Origin: an uncultured Bacteroidales bacterium
Lineage (GTDB): Bacteria; Bacteroidota; Bacteroidia; Bacteroidales; Muribaculaceae
Direction of reading: 5' to 3'
Assembly: GCA_902781045.1 (NCBI GenBank)
Contig: CACZHT010000033.1
Span: 1 to 34,023, forward strand
DNA length: 34,023 bases
Part shown: piece by piece, positions 16,471 to 24,715 of the stretch
Layout: each line of letters opens with the position of its first letter
Numbering within the stretch: the stretch's first letter is position 1
Made by a program: the position numbers and the translations under genes
Notes under the pieces: model-generated
The model's database searches: none
What the model was told of the DNA's origin: nothing
What the model saw: the letters and a program-made list of their open reading frames with translations, nothing else

Positions 16471-16510
16471 AACCGGCAGGGATGTGCTTTTGCACATATC
16501 CCTGCCGGTT
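16471..16510. terminator. Long stem-loop between convergent genes
   Basis: A 13-bp perfect arm (16471-16483 with 16498-16510) extends through GTGC/GCAC to a TTTT loop with a 2-base bulge. It separates the Rpn remnant from the opposing lipoprotein gene. Neither side has a clear T-tract, so it may act as a bidirectional terminator or RNA end protector. Confidence 0.5.
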
Positions 16511-16536
16511 CTTCAAGCGTTGAGTCGGACGACTGG

Positions 16537-17004
16537 TTACAGATACTTGTTGATGCGCGAGTCGGGCACCTTGGTGAAAGTCAACGATGCGATGATGCCA
16601 CTTGTGGTTGTCAAAGTCAAGTCATTGCCCTTGACCTTAAAGGTCATCACCTCTTCCGCTCCATCTTCGCCCTCGCGATAGATTTTGTCACCCTCGACAC
16701 GCCAAGTGCCATACTCGACTTCGATGTCCTCTTTCTTACCATCAAAGACGTACTCGTCCTTCAAGACATACACATTGACCGACACCATCGTGCCGTCATT
16801 GCGGAACTGAATCAATGACTCACCACTCTCATAGAAAAACTCCATGGCATCCACACCGTCACGAACGATGTCGCTCTCCCAGGTGCCAATCAGGTCCTTG
16901 GCATTGGTGCCCTTGGGTTCATCCTTGTCATCGCCACAGGCGCTCAGCCCCAGGCTCATGGCGGCCAGCATCACCGCCACCATCATTGTCAGATACTTTT
17001 TCAT
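16537..17004 (-). CDS. Lipoprotein, lipocalin-like
   Basis: A 155-residue lipoprotein with signal peptide and lipobox LSAC (lipidated Cys23) followed by acidic GDDKDEP, a pattern linked to surface export of Bacteroidetes lipoproteins. The mature part has LIGTWESD near residue 38 and alternating beta strands ending DLTLTTTSG-I-ASLTFTKV. This resembles small lipocalin-like proteins of this order. Ligand and role are unknown. It marks the beginning of the AT-richer accessory region and appears to be a single gene. Confidence 0.78.
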   Translation of the reverse strand: MKKYLTMMVAVMLAAMSLGLSACGDDKDEPKGTNAKDLIGTWESDIVRDGVDAMEFFYESGESLIQFRNDGTMVSVNVYVLKDEYVFDGKKEDIEVEYGTWRVEGDKIYREGEDGAEEVMTFKVKGNDLTLTTTSGIIASLTFTKVPDSRINKYL

Positions 17005-17168
17005 AGTCTAGTTATTATAAAAGTTTTAAGTGTTATTTATTAGAAAGTTGTCTTTTTTTGATATATATTTCCAAAGCAGTTAACACACTATTTATTAGTG
17101 TTGAGGTTCGTCTCCGAGGCTCTTTCTACCTACGCCCCAGTCCTCCTAACCGAATTCTGGCTGGAGTC

Positions 17169-17948
17169 TCAATCAGCATAGACATAGAAATCTAGCACAA
17201 CGCCCTTAACGCTGTGGAAACTTCCTCGATAACCCGAGAAATAATGATGTTCACCATAGTCATCGACAATGTCCGCATTATAATACTCGCCATCAAAAAA
17301 GCCAATGTATCTGTCGCTCAGATAGGCCTCCATCACACAGCGACTGCTCTTCTTATCGTGAGACTTGAGTTTCAGAGTTCGTTTTCTGGTGTCATTCTCC
17401 AACTTATAGTAGCCCGTAGTGCCATCGACTACAAAGTCCTCACATATAGATGAGCCAATGTCTCCATGACAATATAAATAGACTGGGTTCTGGCGCAACT
17501 TAGCCTCTTCGCGCTGCCTCTGCAGCTCGGCAGCCTGCAACGAATCGCGCCGTGCTTGCTCGGCTGCCGCGATTGAGTCCAGCCGAGCCTGCTCGATGCG
17601 CAGCGCCTCGGCAATCGAGTCCTGGCGGGCCCGTTCGCGAGCCTGCTGTTCTTCGAGCTGTTGCTGCTTGATTTGTTCGCTCCGATAGTACCATCCTCCA
17701 AGGCCTGCCAAGATTGCCGCCAGCACAATCGCCAATATCACAAATGGCAACCAGCCGCGCTTCTTGGGCGTGTTCTCAATCCTGGCAACATTGGGCATTG
17801 ATGTAGACGCATGCCTTGTCTGCAATGTGGCACCAATCTTGGAATAGTCTACTACTGCTTTGTCATCAACAGGTGCGCCGCAGTGGGGGCAGAACTGCGC
17901 CCTGTCAGAAACTTGCTTGCCACATTGGTTACAATAGATTAGTGCCAT
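17169..17948 (-). CDS. Zinc-ribbon, membrane-anchored coiled-coil protein
   Basis: A 259-residue protein. A zinc ribbon at residues 5-25 has Cys6, Cys9, Cys20 and Cys23 (two CxxC pairs). After a polar linker comes one membrane helix (66-87), a Gln/Arg/Glu-rich coiled coil (about 88-153) and a C-terminal beta-rich domain of about 105 residues with no recognised family. The ATG at 17948 is preferred over 17972 because the same first 27 codons and the bases upstream recur in the gene at 18912-20228. Such proteins may sense or bind at the membrane; function is unknown. It belongs to a local family with shared heads and unrelated tails. Confidence 0.82.
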   Translation of the reverse strand: MALIYCNQCGKQVSDRAQFCPHCGAPVDDKAVVDYSKIGATLQTRHASTSMPNVARIENTPKKRGWLPFVILAIVLAAILAGLGGWYYRSEQIKQQQLEEQQARERARQDSIAEALRIEQARLDSIAAAEQARRDSLQAAELQRQREEAKLRQNPVYLYCHGDIGSSICEDFVVDGTTGYYKLENDTRKRTLKLKSHDKKSSRCVMEAYLSDRYIGFFDGEYYNADIVDDYGEHHYFSGYRGSFHSVKGVVLDFYVYAD

Positions 17949-17977
17949 AATTAGGTTATTAAAGTTTCGCAAGTCAG

Positions 17978-18079
17978 TTCCCCTCTAAAAATAGGATGGG
18001 GTTAGGGTGAGTGTGTCAGCCATTTAGCATCCGTATTGCGGTTGTCATACAACCCCCACCCCCTCCTATTTTAGAGAGG
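17978..18079. repeat. Imperfect inverted repeat, GC-rich arms
   Basis: CCTCTAAAAATAGGATGGGG on the left and its near reverse complement, ending CCTCCTATTTTAGAGAGG, on the right form a hairpin about 100 bases long. It resembles the C-rich and G-rich palindromes at 27987-28013. Its right arm runs into the next element. Confidence 0.7.
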
Positions 18080-18245
18080 CCGCTGAAAAAGTAAAAAACC
18101 GCGAATTACGCGAATAAAACGCGAATATTTCTTGAATATAATTTAAAATATCACAAAATTTGCAGTTAATTTATTCAAATCTAGGTTTGAATATAACCAT
18201 CGTGAAGCAAATCAATTATTTGCCTGTACTTTTTCAGCGGCCTCT
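18075..18245. mobile_element. MITE-like inverted-repeat element, about 171 bp
   Basis: Perfect 19-bp terminal inverted repeats (18075-18093 and 18227-18245, AGAGGCCGCTGAAAAAGTA) enclose an AT-rich core of about 133 bases with no open frame. The core begins with a run of CGCGAAT motifs. No target-site duplication is obvious. It is probably a miniature non-autonomous element. Confidence 0.65.
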
Positions 18246-18330
18246 TTAGAAGGAGAGCTGGTTTACATCGCCTTGTGATAGTGCATATATTGCAATCTGC
18301 AGGCACATTACCGAACTTGCGAAACTTGAA

Positions 18331-18705
18331 TTACTTTCTAGAGATTGATACACCTAATCCGATAAGTGCTATGCCCATGGACAAGAGTATAAAGAACATA
18401 GCATACATCAACGACGCCACACCTCTCATGGTATCAGAACAAATTACAACAAGTGCACCCAACAATGCGAGAGAGCCCGCAATGATAAAGAATATAAATA
18501 ATTTAGAGGTGTCGATCATACCATTGCCTGATGCGACAGGATGCTGTGCCACATGCTCCAACTTTGGCAATTGCGGTTCTGGTTGAATAGGCTGCTGTGT
18601 TGTTACATTGTCACACAAGTTTGCTGGACAGCCACAATTTGGGCATGCGCTCAGCGTGTCGGCGAACTGTTGTCCGCAATCAATACATTTTTTCATTTTT
18701 GACAT
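18331..18705 (-). CDS. Zinc-ribbon protein with two membrane helices
   Basis: A 124-residue protein. The zinc ribbon near the start has Cys7, Cys10, Cys21 and Cys24, a Pro/Gln-rich linker follows, and membrane helices lie at about 68-89 and 99-121. The end is SISRK. No enzyme domain is present. The ATG at 18705 (MSKMKK) is favoured, with 18696 possible; the longer frame to 18780 adds residues without similarity to the other zinc-ribbon proteins. The ribbon is more divergent than those of its neighbours. Function unknown. Confidence 0.72.
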   Translation of the reverse strand: MSKMKKCIDCGQQFADTLSACPNCGCPANLCDNVTTQQPIQPEPQLPKLEHVAQHPVASGNGMIDTSKLFIFFIIAGSLALLGALVVICSDTMRGVASLMYAMFFILLSMGIALIGLGVSISRK

Positions 18706-18911
18706 TATTAATTTTAGTTTATTAGAATTGAGTCCACCTGAAAAAGTCTGAGCATAATATGTCTGGACACTATTCTCCATAAATCATCAGAACTCTTCGC
18801 ATGGCTATTAATATTTTTAGACTTTATAAAATGATAATTCATGGAAATTCGTGGAGAAATATTTCCAACCACTTCTTAGATTGACTCAATCAGAATATAC
18901 TTAACACTATT

Positions 18912-20228
18912 TCAATGGTTCCAAACAAGTCCTCGCGTGTTGAAAGTGAATGTAGCAGAACTTCCATCTTGCGTCTCAATGCGAACTGCACATTTCTTTG
19001 ACTTTTTCAATTTTTGAATGAACTCGTCGGCACCAACGATGTGATGAGTCTGTTCTCCATCGGGTCTAACGCTCCACATTTCCACTTCTCCGCCATCAAA
19101 TCTCACATGAGCCATAGGTAATCGATCTTGACGTAACATGCCACGTTCGACGTGCAGCATGACATAATTACCATAAGTATTACGGCACAAGCCTAAATAT
19201 AAATATGTTTTTTCATCGCACACACTTGCCTTATTGTCCGATTGAACTACAGCGAGATATGACACAGCATCGTCTAATGGATCTGTCCGAGTTTGATACT
19301 TCCAGTTGCCAGAAGACGGAGTATAGGCATTTGCGGCAGGTGCTGCCGTATCTACAGCAACAGTGTCATTGTAATAATCCATGTCATTATCGTTCGATGA
19401 GACTAGTTTCTCCAAACCTTCAGGAAGAGAGACAATTCCCATCGTTTCCTCCATTTCGTGAATATATGCTTTGACATGTACTGGTGCTGAATCTGAATTA
19501 CGGTATTTCAGATAAAAAGTCGCCTGATAAGCCGAATTGTGAGAATTGACAAACCTACCACTCAACATCTGCCCATTAGATGTCTGATCACCCAGTGTTC
19601 CATCGGAAAAGGTTCCCGTAATCTGCTTAACTTCATAGTCATATTCCCAAAAATAGAATGAAATAGGAATCGTGTCAATAGCCTCTTCGGCATAGCCACT
19701 CAGACTAGATCCAGAAGCATTCTGCTGAGAGCTATCTTTGCCCCTAATAATACCATAGAAGAAAACTCCGTCAGAACGCCCTTTGTATCCATAAATACCA
19801 TATAGACGCTCACCATCACGGTACAAAATGCCTTTGACCGACACTCCCGCAATCTCCCCTCTCAAATCGAATGTGCCATTGCCCTCATGGGCATCTATCC
19901 AGATATCTGGCATATCATCCTCCACACGAGTCAGTGTGTCTATCGCTTCTTGTGCTATGTCCGGATGCGATGAGCGGTTATGCGCCCACCAAATGCCAGC
20001 TGCCAACATAATAGTTATCATGGCGGCAACAGCAGCAATAATCCATTTGTTTTTGTTTGAAGGCGCTTTATCGTCAATGCGAATGGCACGTGGGCCGGTA
20101 TCGCTTTTAGTTGAATACTGATTGTCTGCATTTTCACTGTGGTCAGCGACAGGTGCGCCGCAATGGGGGCAGCACTGCGCCCTGTCAGAGACTTGCTTGC
20201 CACATTGGTTACAATAGATTAGTGCCAT
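18912..20228 (-). CDS. Zinc-ribbon membrane protein with a large extracytoplasmic domain
   Basis: A 438-residue protein. The first 27 residues are a zinc ribbon (Cys6, Cys9, Cys20, Cys23, with an extra Cys19) almost identical to that of the gene at 17169-17948. A membrane helix lies at 61-81 and is followed by about 350 residues of beta-rich sequence that I do not recognise, probably on the outer side of the inner membrane. Two halves are suggested: one around 105-255 with Gly-rich strands and one around 310-438. About 90 bases, including the leader before the ATG, are nearly the same as in the paralogue, which points to recent duplication or recombination of the gene head. Confidence 0.8.
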   Translation of the reverse strand: MALIYCNQCGKQVSDRAQCCPHCGAPVADHSENADNQYSTKSDTGPRAIRIDDKAPSNKNKWIIAAVAAMITIMLAAGIWWAHNRSSHPDIAQEAIDTLTRVEDDMPDIWIDAHEGNGTFDLRGEIAGVSVKGILYRDGERLYGIYGYKGRSDGVFFYGIIRGKDSSQQNASGSSLSGYAEEAIDTIPISFYFWEYDYEVKQITGTFSDGTLGDQTSNGQMLSGRFVNSHNSAYQATFYLKYRNSDSAPVHVKAYIHEMEETMGIVSLPEGLEKLVSSNDNDMDYYNDTVAVDTAAPAANAYTPSSGNWKYQTRTDPLDDAVSYLAVVQSDNKASVCDEKTYLYLGLCRNTYGNYVMLHVERGMLRQDRLPMAHVRFDGGEVEMWSVRPDGEQTHHIVGADEFIQKLKKSKKCAVRIETQDGSSATFTFNTRGLVWNH

Positions 20229-20277
20229 AATTAGGTTATTTAGGATTACTGCATTTTTAATGATGCATTATCAAAAC

Positions 20278-21495
20278 CTATAATCCATAATCTTTCAAAG
20301 CCTCTCTCGCACCTTCATGGCCGTACGATGCAGCCAACTGATATAGTTTGGCCGCAGTAATGAGATCTAGAGGAACTCCACGCCCAGATTCATAACAAAT
20401 GGCAAGACCGTAAATAGCGTTGACACATCCTTGACTAGCCGATTCTTGAAAAAGTTGTACTGCTTTTTCATAGTCTTGAGGAACTCCCTTCCCATCCTTA
20501 TAACAAATCCCTAAATTACATTTGGCTTCAGGATTTTTATTTGCCACTTCTTGAAAGAGTTGTACTGCTTTTTCATAGTCTTGAGGAACTCCCTTCCCAT
20601 TCAGATAGCACAACCCTAGATTATTTTTGGCTTCATTGCAGCCTTGTTTTACTGCTTCCTGGTAGAGTCTTACTGCTTTGCCATAGTCTTGGGGTAATCC
20701 ACCTGCGCCATCTTCATAACAAACCGCTAAGCTATGCTTAGCCATGGCAAGACCTTGTTGAGCGGCTTTCTTGAAAAACTCCACTGCCATGGTTGTGTCC
20801 ATCGGTAACCCAGTGCCTTCACGATAGAAGACACCCAATCTGTATATGCCTAAAACACCCCCTTTTGCTGCAGCATCTTTAGTGTATTTGACCATCATAT
20901 CATAGTCTTGCAATTCATTATATTTATTGATTAAAGAGTTCATTGCCCTTATATCGCCTAATTGTGCAGCCTTTTTCAGCAAAGAAATCCCTCGCTCAAC
21001 ATCTTGGGCAACAACACCATCTACACCATGCAAGCATAAGGTCCCCAATGTGCCAACACCTTGCGCATCCTCTTTTTCTGCCAATGACTTCGCTATATCA
21101 AAAGCCTTTTGGTACGACTCCTTTGCCAATGAATCATTTTTTACTGTTCCAAAACCATTTGAATAAAACACTCCAACCATAGTAAGTGCATAACAGTTCC
21201 CCTGATCTGCAGCTTTTTTTGCCCAGTTGAACGCTTCTAAAGTATCACTTTTACAACCAATAGCATTGAAATAGCAATCTGCTAAATCAATTTGCGCCTG
21301 AACATCGCCCGCCTCAGCCTTAGGAAATAATTCAAGAGCCTTGCCCTCGAGTCCTAAAGATGCTGCTTTTTTTAGTAATGCATCACCTGCAGTACCATCG
21401 TGTGCCCCCCCTTGATTGTTACACGAGGTCATAATAACAGAACTGCAGAAAAATACAAGTAGACATAAATGGTTTAATACCCTTAATTGTTTCAT
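20278..21495 (-). CDS. Sel1-repeat lipoprotein
   Basis: A 405-residue lipoprotein (lipobox MTSC, Cys25) built from Sel1-like repeats of about 36 residues. Clear units are DYGKAVRLYQEAVKQGCNEA, then LGLCYLNGKGVPQDYEKAVQ and LGICYKDGKGVPQDYEKAVQ. Sel1 repeats form alpha-solenoids that bind other proteins. Two neighbouring repeats are nearly identical in DNA (around 20460-20600), a sign of recent duplication. It lies 50 bases upstream of the zinc-ribbon gene at 18912 on the same strand and may be cotranscribed with it. Partner unknown. Confidence 0.87.
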   Translation of the reverse strand: MKQLRVLNHLCLLVFFCSSVIMTSCNNQGGAHDGTAGDALLKKAASLGLEGKALELFPKAEAGDVQAQIDLADCYFNAIGCKSDTLEAFNWAKKAADQGNCYALTMVGVFYSNGFGTVKNDSLAKESYQKAFDIAKSLAEKEDAQGVGTLGTLCLHGVDGVVAQDVERGISLLKKAAQLGDIRAMNSLINKYNELQDYDMMVKYTKDAAAKGGVLGIYRLGVFYREGTGLPMDTTMAVEFFKKAAQQGLAMAKHSLAVCYEDGAGGLPQDYGKAVRLYQEAVKQGCNEAKNNLGLCYLNGKGVPQDYEKAVQLFQEVANKNPEAKCNLGICYKDGKGVPQDYEKAVQLFQESASQGCVNAIYGLAICYESGRGVPLDLITAAKLYQLAASYGHEGAREALKDYGL

Positions 21496-21556
21496 AAGTC
21501 ATAATATTTTTGCTCTTGAAAATTGAGCGAGTTAATCATTTAATTTGAATTTCCAG

Positions 21557-21730
21557 GGTGGGGTCTATAAACTGAATGAGTCAGATTGGCTCGGATTATC
21601 GAGCTGAGTTTGACACAATTTGTCCGATATAGTATCGAACTACAGGTCAAGCAGTTGGGGCAAAATATGCCGGCAAGACGAACCAAGATGACCAAAACAT
21701 TTTTTCATTTCTCAATTTATAGAACCCACC
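21557..21730. mobile_element. Inverted-repeat-bounded element, about 174 bp
   Basis: GGTGGGGTCTATAAA at 21557-21571 and TTTATAGAACCCACC at 21716-21730 are inverted repeats matching in 14 of 15 positions. The core has no open frame of useful length. The termini look like insertion-sequence ends, so this may be a MITE or the two ends left after internal deletion of an IS. It fills most of the 310-base gap between the Sel1 gene and the next zinc-ribbon gene. Confidence 0.6.
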
Positions 21731-21805
21731 TATAATATAGACGCCGATTTTATTGTTAAACTTACATTGAGATCTAAGCCTGTCAACCATCAGATTGCCG
21801 ATGAA

Positions 21806-22084
21806 TCATGGGATGAAGTATAGCATCGCACCAACTATCAAGGCCAACAGCAACAATGCGACTAGCGTGGGGAGCAGTATGGCAAACACAATCATGCCCG
21901 TGTGGCTCTTTTCAGAGTCGCGATGAGGCTTCTGCGATTGGTGGTGATCGATTCTGCGGAGTGGACGAATAATCTCTGCATCAATCATATTCCCCATCAC
22001 CACCACAGGTGCGCCGCAGTGCGGACAGGAATGAGCCCTGTCCGACACCTGCTGGCCACACTGGTTGCATGTGATTTGCGCCAT
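21806..22084 (-). CDS. Small zinc-ribbon protein with C-terminal membrane helix
   Basis: A 92-residue protein. Residues 5-27 form the same zinc ribbon as the neighbours (Cys6, Cys9, Cys20, Cys23). A basic, His-rich linker and a single C-terminal helix (63-90) follow. It is the minimal form of the local family: head plus anchor with no outer domain. It lies 52 bases downstream of the DUF805-like remnant; zinc-ribbon plus DUF805 fusions would be consistent with this adjacency, but the order and the stop codons here argue against one intact gene. Confidence 0.75.
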   Translation of the reverse strand: MAQITCNQCGQQVSDRAHSCPHCGAPVVVMGNMIDAEIIRPLRRIDHHQSQKPHRDSEKSHTGMIVFAILLPTLVALLLLALIVGAMLYFIP

Positions 22085-22136
22085 GAAGGATACTGTAACT
22101 AGAACAAAGGAAATGTAGATTTTGATTTTCTTGCTG

Positions 22137-22343
22137 TTAAATACCCAGATCGGTTACCGGCGGGCCAAACCGATTGGTTCCCGAGTCGGAACGCTGTAGA
22201 CAGTAGAATGGATAAACAAACGGAACCAAGCACCACCAGCCACTGTGATTGCCATCGTGCATACGGCGAATTGCTATGGCCAATGCCAACACAAACATGC
22301 CAATAATAGCAGCAGCGTATAATATCAAAAAGATAATACTCAA
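22137..22343 (-). pseudogene. DUF805 family C-terminal fragment
   Basis: 68 residues with two hydrophobic segments and the DUF805 signature (AIRRMHDGNHSGWWCLVPFV, then SGTNRFGPP). DUF805 proteins normally have 110-150 residues and four helices. Here the frame is only open back to about 22382, inside the end of the upstream gene, and its first codon would be TTG. The first half is therefore missing. A short functional product cannot be excluded. Confidence 0.65.
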
Positions 22344-22369
22344 TAAGGTACCCCAGCCTGAGCTGTACC

Positions 22370-23065
22370 CTAAAGAAGGCTTTTAAGAGAGTCTATGATA
22401 AAGAAAAGGCATGCAGCTAACGATGACAAAGCACTAGAAATCATCAACAAAGTTACAATACACCCACCACCTGATGATTCTTTGTCACTACTAGCCTTTT
22501 TCTCTTGCATTTCAACCTCGTCAGTAGTAAGAATATAATCAAATCTCTCATTCAGGACTTCTTTATATGCATCCTCGTCAAACGCCCCATTATAGAAAAT
22601 CTGTGCATACTTAATAAGTCTGTTAGCGTTGAGATCCATGTGTTGTTTTGTTCCAATTACACGTATGTCAAGTGTTTTGGCATCACAGATTTTTTTAAGG
22701 GTCTCACGCGTTATTTCTATACCTCCATGTTCACCATAGATTTGGGTTAATCCCGCTCCAAGCGCTACTTCAGCATCACACAGCTGCTCTTTTTCGACTT
22801 TTGCAATTCTTCCATGATCCCCATTAAGCACAATATTCTCTACACCATTAATATTGATGATCAACTCAGGTTCCAGAGAAAACCATGATTCACCTAGGTA
22901 AGAAAAGTTCAAGCCCATCGTATAGGATGTAGCATCTTCAGCTTTTGTCAAATTTACACTATAATGGGACTTCTTATCCTCAAAGAGGAGAAGCCAACTT
23001 GCCATTGTAGAACTTGTCAATTCTTTGAATTTATCATATTCAACTCTGATATATTTATTTGCCAT
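22370..23065 (-). CDS. Tail-anchored protein of unknown function
   Basis: A 231-residue protein with a soluble mixed alpha/beta part and one C-terminal hydrophobic helix (about 204-226) after a Ser/Gly linker, so it would be anchored by its tail. No family is recognised. The ATG at 23065 (MANKYIRVEYDKF) is chosen; the longer frame to 23125 adds a Cys-rich stretch unlike a protein start. Base composition is AT-rich like the rest of this island. A decayed piece with similar tail design lies just upstream at 23122-23244. Confidence 0.7.
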   Translation of the reverse strand: MANKYIRVEYDKFKELTSSTMASWLLLFEDKKSHYSVNLTKAEDATSYTMGLNFSYLGESWFSLEPELIININGVENIVLNGDHGRIAKVEKEQLCDAEVALGAGLTQIYGEHGGIEITRETLKKICDAKTLDIRVIGTKQHMDLNANRLIKYAQIFYNGAFDEDAYKEVLNERFDYILTTDEVEMQEKKASSDKESSGGGCIVTLLMISSALSSLAACLFFIIDSLKSLL

Positions 23066-23121
23066 TTTTAAACCTAAAGTTAAAGTGTTTGTATTACATA
23101 CAGATGATATGCAAATACACA

Positions 23122-23244
23122 TCATCCTCTCATTACATATGCATTATTGCATAATAAGGACATTGCAACAATCATGAATGAAGCACATGCCATTATAGCT
23201 CCTACCACTGGATTTTTTACATTCTTATCACTACCAGCAATCAA
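23122..23244 (-). pseudogene. Possible remnant of a tail-anchor segment
   Basis: The minus strand has a 40-codon frame (first codon TTG) reading as a short Ser-Asp-Lys segment and then a hydrophobic helix (GAIMACASFMIVAMSLL). It recalls the tail of the gene just downstream, which also has an SDKE linker before its helix. A stop codon lies immediately upstream, so the rest of the gene is lost or out of frame. The remainder of 23245-23417 holds nothing I can identify. Confidence 0.35.
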
Positions 23245-23417
23245 TTATTAGATCCACGTTTTTTAATTCTAATCCATTTTCATTATTTTAGTAATTTGGT
23301 TATCGACATATTTCTCGGGGAATGTCTATTACCCACCTAAGCCTATCTCACTTATAGCTCCCGCAGCTAATGAGGTTCGCTCTCCTTAGATACGAGAAAA
23401 CAATAGCATTTGTTGAC

Positions 23418-24392
23418 TTATGATTGTAGATAATCTCCAATAATACTCACAGCAGATGCTATATCCTTTTTTGAACAAACCTCATACGGAGTGTGCATGT
23501 ATCGGCATGGTATTGAAACCACAGCGGTTTTAATACCTCTACTTGCAAGTTGTATTACGTTTGCATCTGTACCTGTCGGATATGGGCTTACTTCTATTTG
23601 ATAGGGTATGTCGTTATTTATTGCAATATTCCTCAGTGTGTCGAATAAGGACAAGAAAACATTGGGACCTTTTGCTAGAACACACCCCTTGCCCAGTTTA
23701 ATGTCTCCGAAGCAAACTGTGTTCATTGTTGGATAGTCTGTGGCGTGTGTAACGTCCACACAAATGCAAACATCTGGTTGTATCGCTTGAGCGGCAACAA
23801 TTGCACCCCTCATTCCGATCTCTTCATAATTTGACGCGACAAAGTATACATCACATGGCACATTAACCTCATGCAATTGCTCTGCTAATGCCAATAAAAC
23901 TTCTAAACCAGCGTTATCGTCAAAAAAGGGACCAGCAATCAAATCGTTGGAAAGTTCCTCGTAATCAGGACTAAAATATGCATAGTCTCCGATGGTAACC
24001 ATCTCTGTAGCATCAGCGCGATTCTTCGCCCCAATATCAACCCAAAGTTCCTCGTAGACTATCTTTGAGCTACTTGCTTCATCTCTCAAAAAATGCGCCG
24101 GCTTTTTCCCTATTACACCTGCGACCAACTTATCTTCATGCTTTATGAGAATTTTTCTGGCTGGAAGTAGTGAAGCATCAATACCGCCAGACGGTTTCAC
24201 ATAAAGAAAGCCATTGTCATCAATATAGGTCACCATAAGGCAAACCACATCATGATGGGCAATGAGCATAATACGTGTGCCCTGCCCCTGCTTGTGAGCA
24301 ATAATGTTGCCCAGAATATCGGTTGAGACCCCGTTCACAAATGGCTTAATTACAGCCGAGAAGTCCTTACTGGTGTTATATGCCAACCTCAT
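23418..24392 (-). CDS. M42-family metalloaminopeptidase
   Basis: A 324-residue peptidase of family M42 (glutamyl/deblocking aminopeptidases; cytosolic multimers with two metal ions). The site is complete: His46 and Asp48 in AHHDVV, bridging Asp158 in GPFFDDNAG, catalytic Glu190 and Glu191 in NYEEIGMRG, Asp213 in CVDVTHATD, and His300 in CRYMHTP. Compared with the usual 340-360 residues, the N-terminus is short and lacks the common SGYE segment, so it may have been trimmed or the true start may use an upstream non-ATG codon (a stop lies about 20 codons up). It lies after the stem-loop of a putative modified-peptide gene and could process or recycle that peptide, which is inference. Confidence 0.85.
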   Translation of the reverse strand: MRLAYNTSKDFSAVIKPFVNGVSTDILGNIIAHKQGQGTRIMLIAHHDVVCLMVTYIDDNGFLYVKPSGGIDASLLPARKILIKHEDKLVAGVIGKKPAHFLRDEASSSKIVYEELWVDIGAKNRADATEMVTIGDYAYFSPDYEELSNDLIAGPFFDDNAGLEVLLALAEQLHEVNVPCDVYFVASNYEEIGMRGAIVAAQAIQPDVCICVDVTHATDYPTMNTVCFGDIKLGKGCVLAKGPNVFLSLFDTLRNIAINNDIPYQIEVSPYPTGTDANVIQLASRGIKTAVVSIPCRYMHTPYEVCSKKDIASAVSIIGDYLQS

Positions 24393-24504
24393 TTTTAAAG
24401 AAATCTTTCCTATGGCTATCAGTTGTTTTGGGCAAAGAGTACTTTGCTTTCAACTTGCTAAACTTTTTTGGTTCACCGGTTTACATTGTTGCTAATCTGT
24501 GATA

Positions 24505-24538
24505 TGGCATAGAGATTGCCTTGGCAATCTCTATGCCA
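24505..24538 (-). terminator. Perfect 16-bp stem-loop after the precursor peptide gene
   Basis: TGGCATAGAGATTGCC (24505-24520) and its exact reverse complement (24523-24538) enclose a 2-base loop. It begins 21 bases after the stop of the small peptide gene. No T-tract follows on the minus strand, so it may stabilise the upstream message rather than act as a full terminator. Confidence 0.7.
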
Positions 24539-24559
24539 GCAATTAGGTCCTACAAGCAA

Positions 24560-24667
24560 TTAAAATGGACTGCGGTACATGACACCACACAGATTCTGAG
24601 TGGCTTTTGGGCATTTGCTTGCTGAGGCAACATTCGATGCTGCGCTAATTCCTAATTCTACTTTCAT
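24560..24667 (-). CDS. Putative radical-SAM-modified (RiPP) precursor peptide
   Basis: A 35-codon frame from ATG at 24667 to TAA, 48 bases after the stop of a radical SAM/SPASM maturase gene on the same strand. The first 17 residues are short, Ala/Ser-rich and lack a hydrophobic signal. The rest reads KCPKATQNLCGVMYRSPF, with Cys19 and Cys27 seven residues apart, followed by Tyr31 and Arg32. A small Cys-bearing peptide directly beside an rSAM/SPASM enzyme is the classic layout of RiPP loci; likely products are Cys thioethers or Tyr/Arg crosslinks. I do not recognise a double-Gly cleavage site or a known precursor family. The upstream sequence is A-rich, as is usual here. A strong stem-loop follows. 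The peptide is inferred, with no direct proof of translation. Confidence 0.72.
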   Translation of the reverse strand: MKVELGISAASNVASASKCPKATQNLCGVMYRSPF

Positions 24668-24715
24668 GTTTGTAAGAATTTGAATGTTATAGGTGTACTT
24701 TTAGGGAGACACCGT

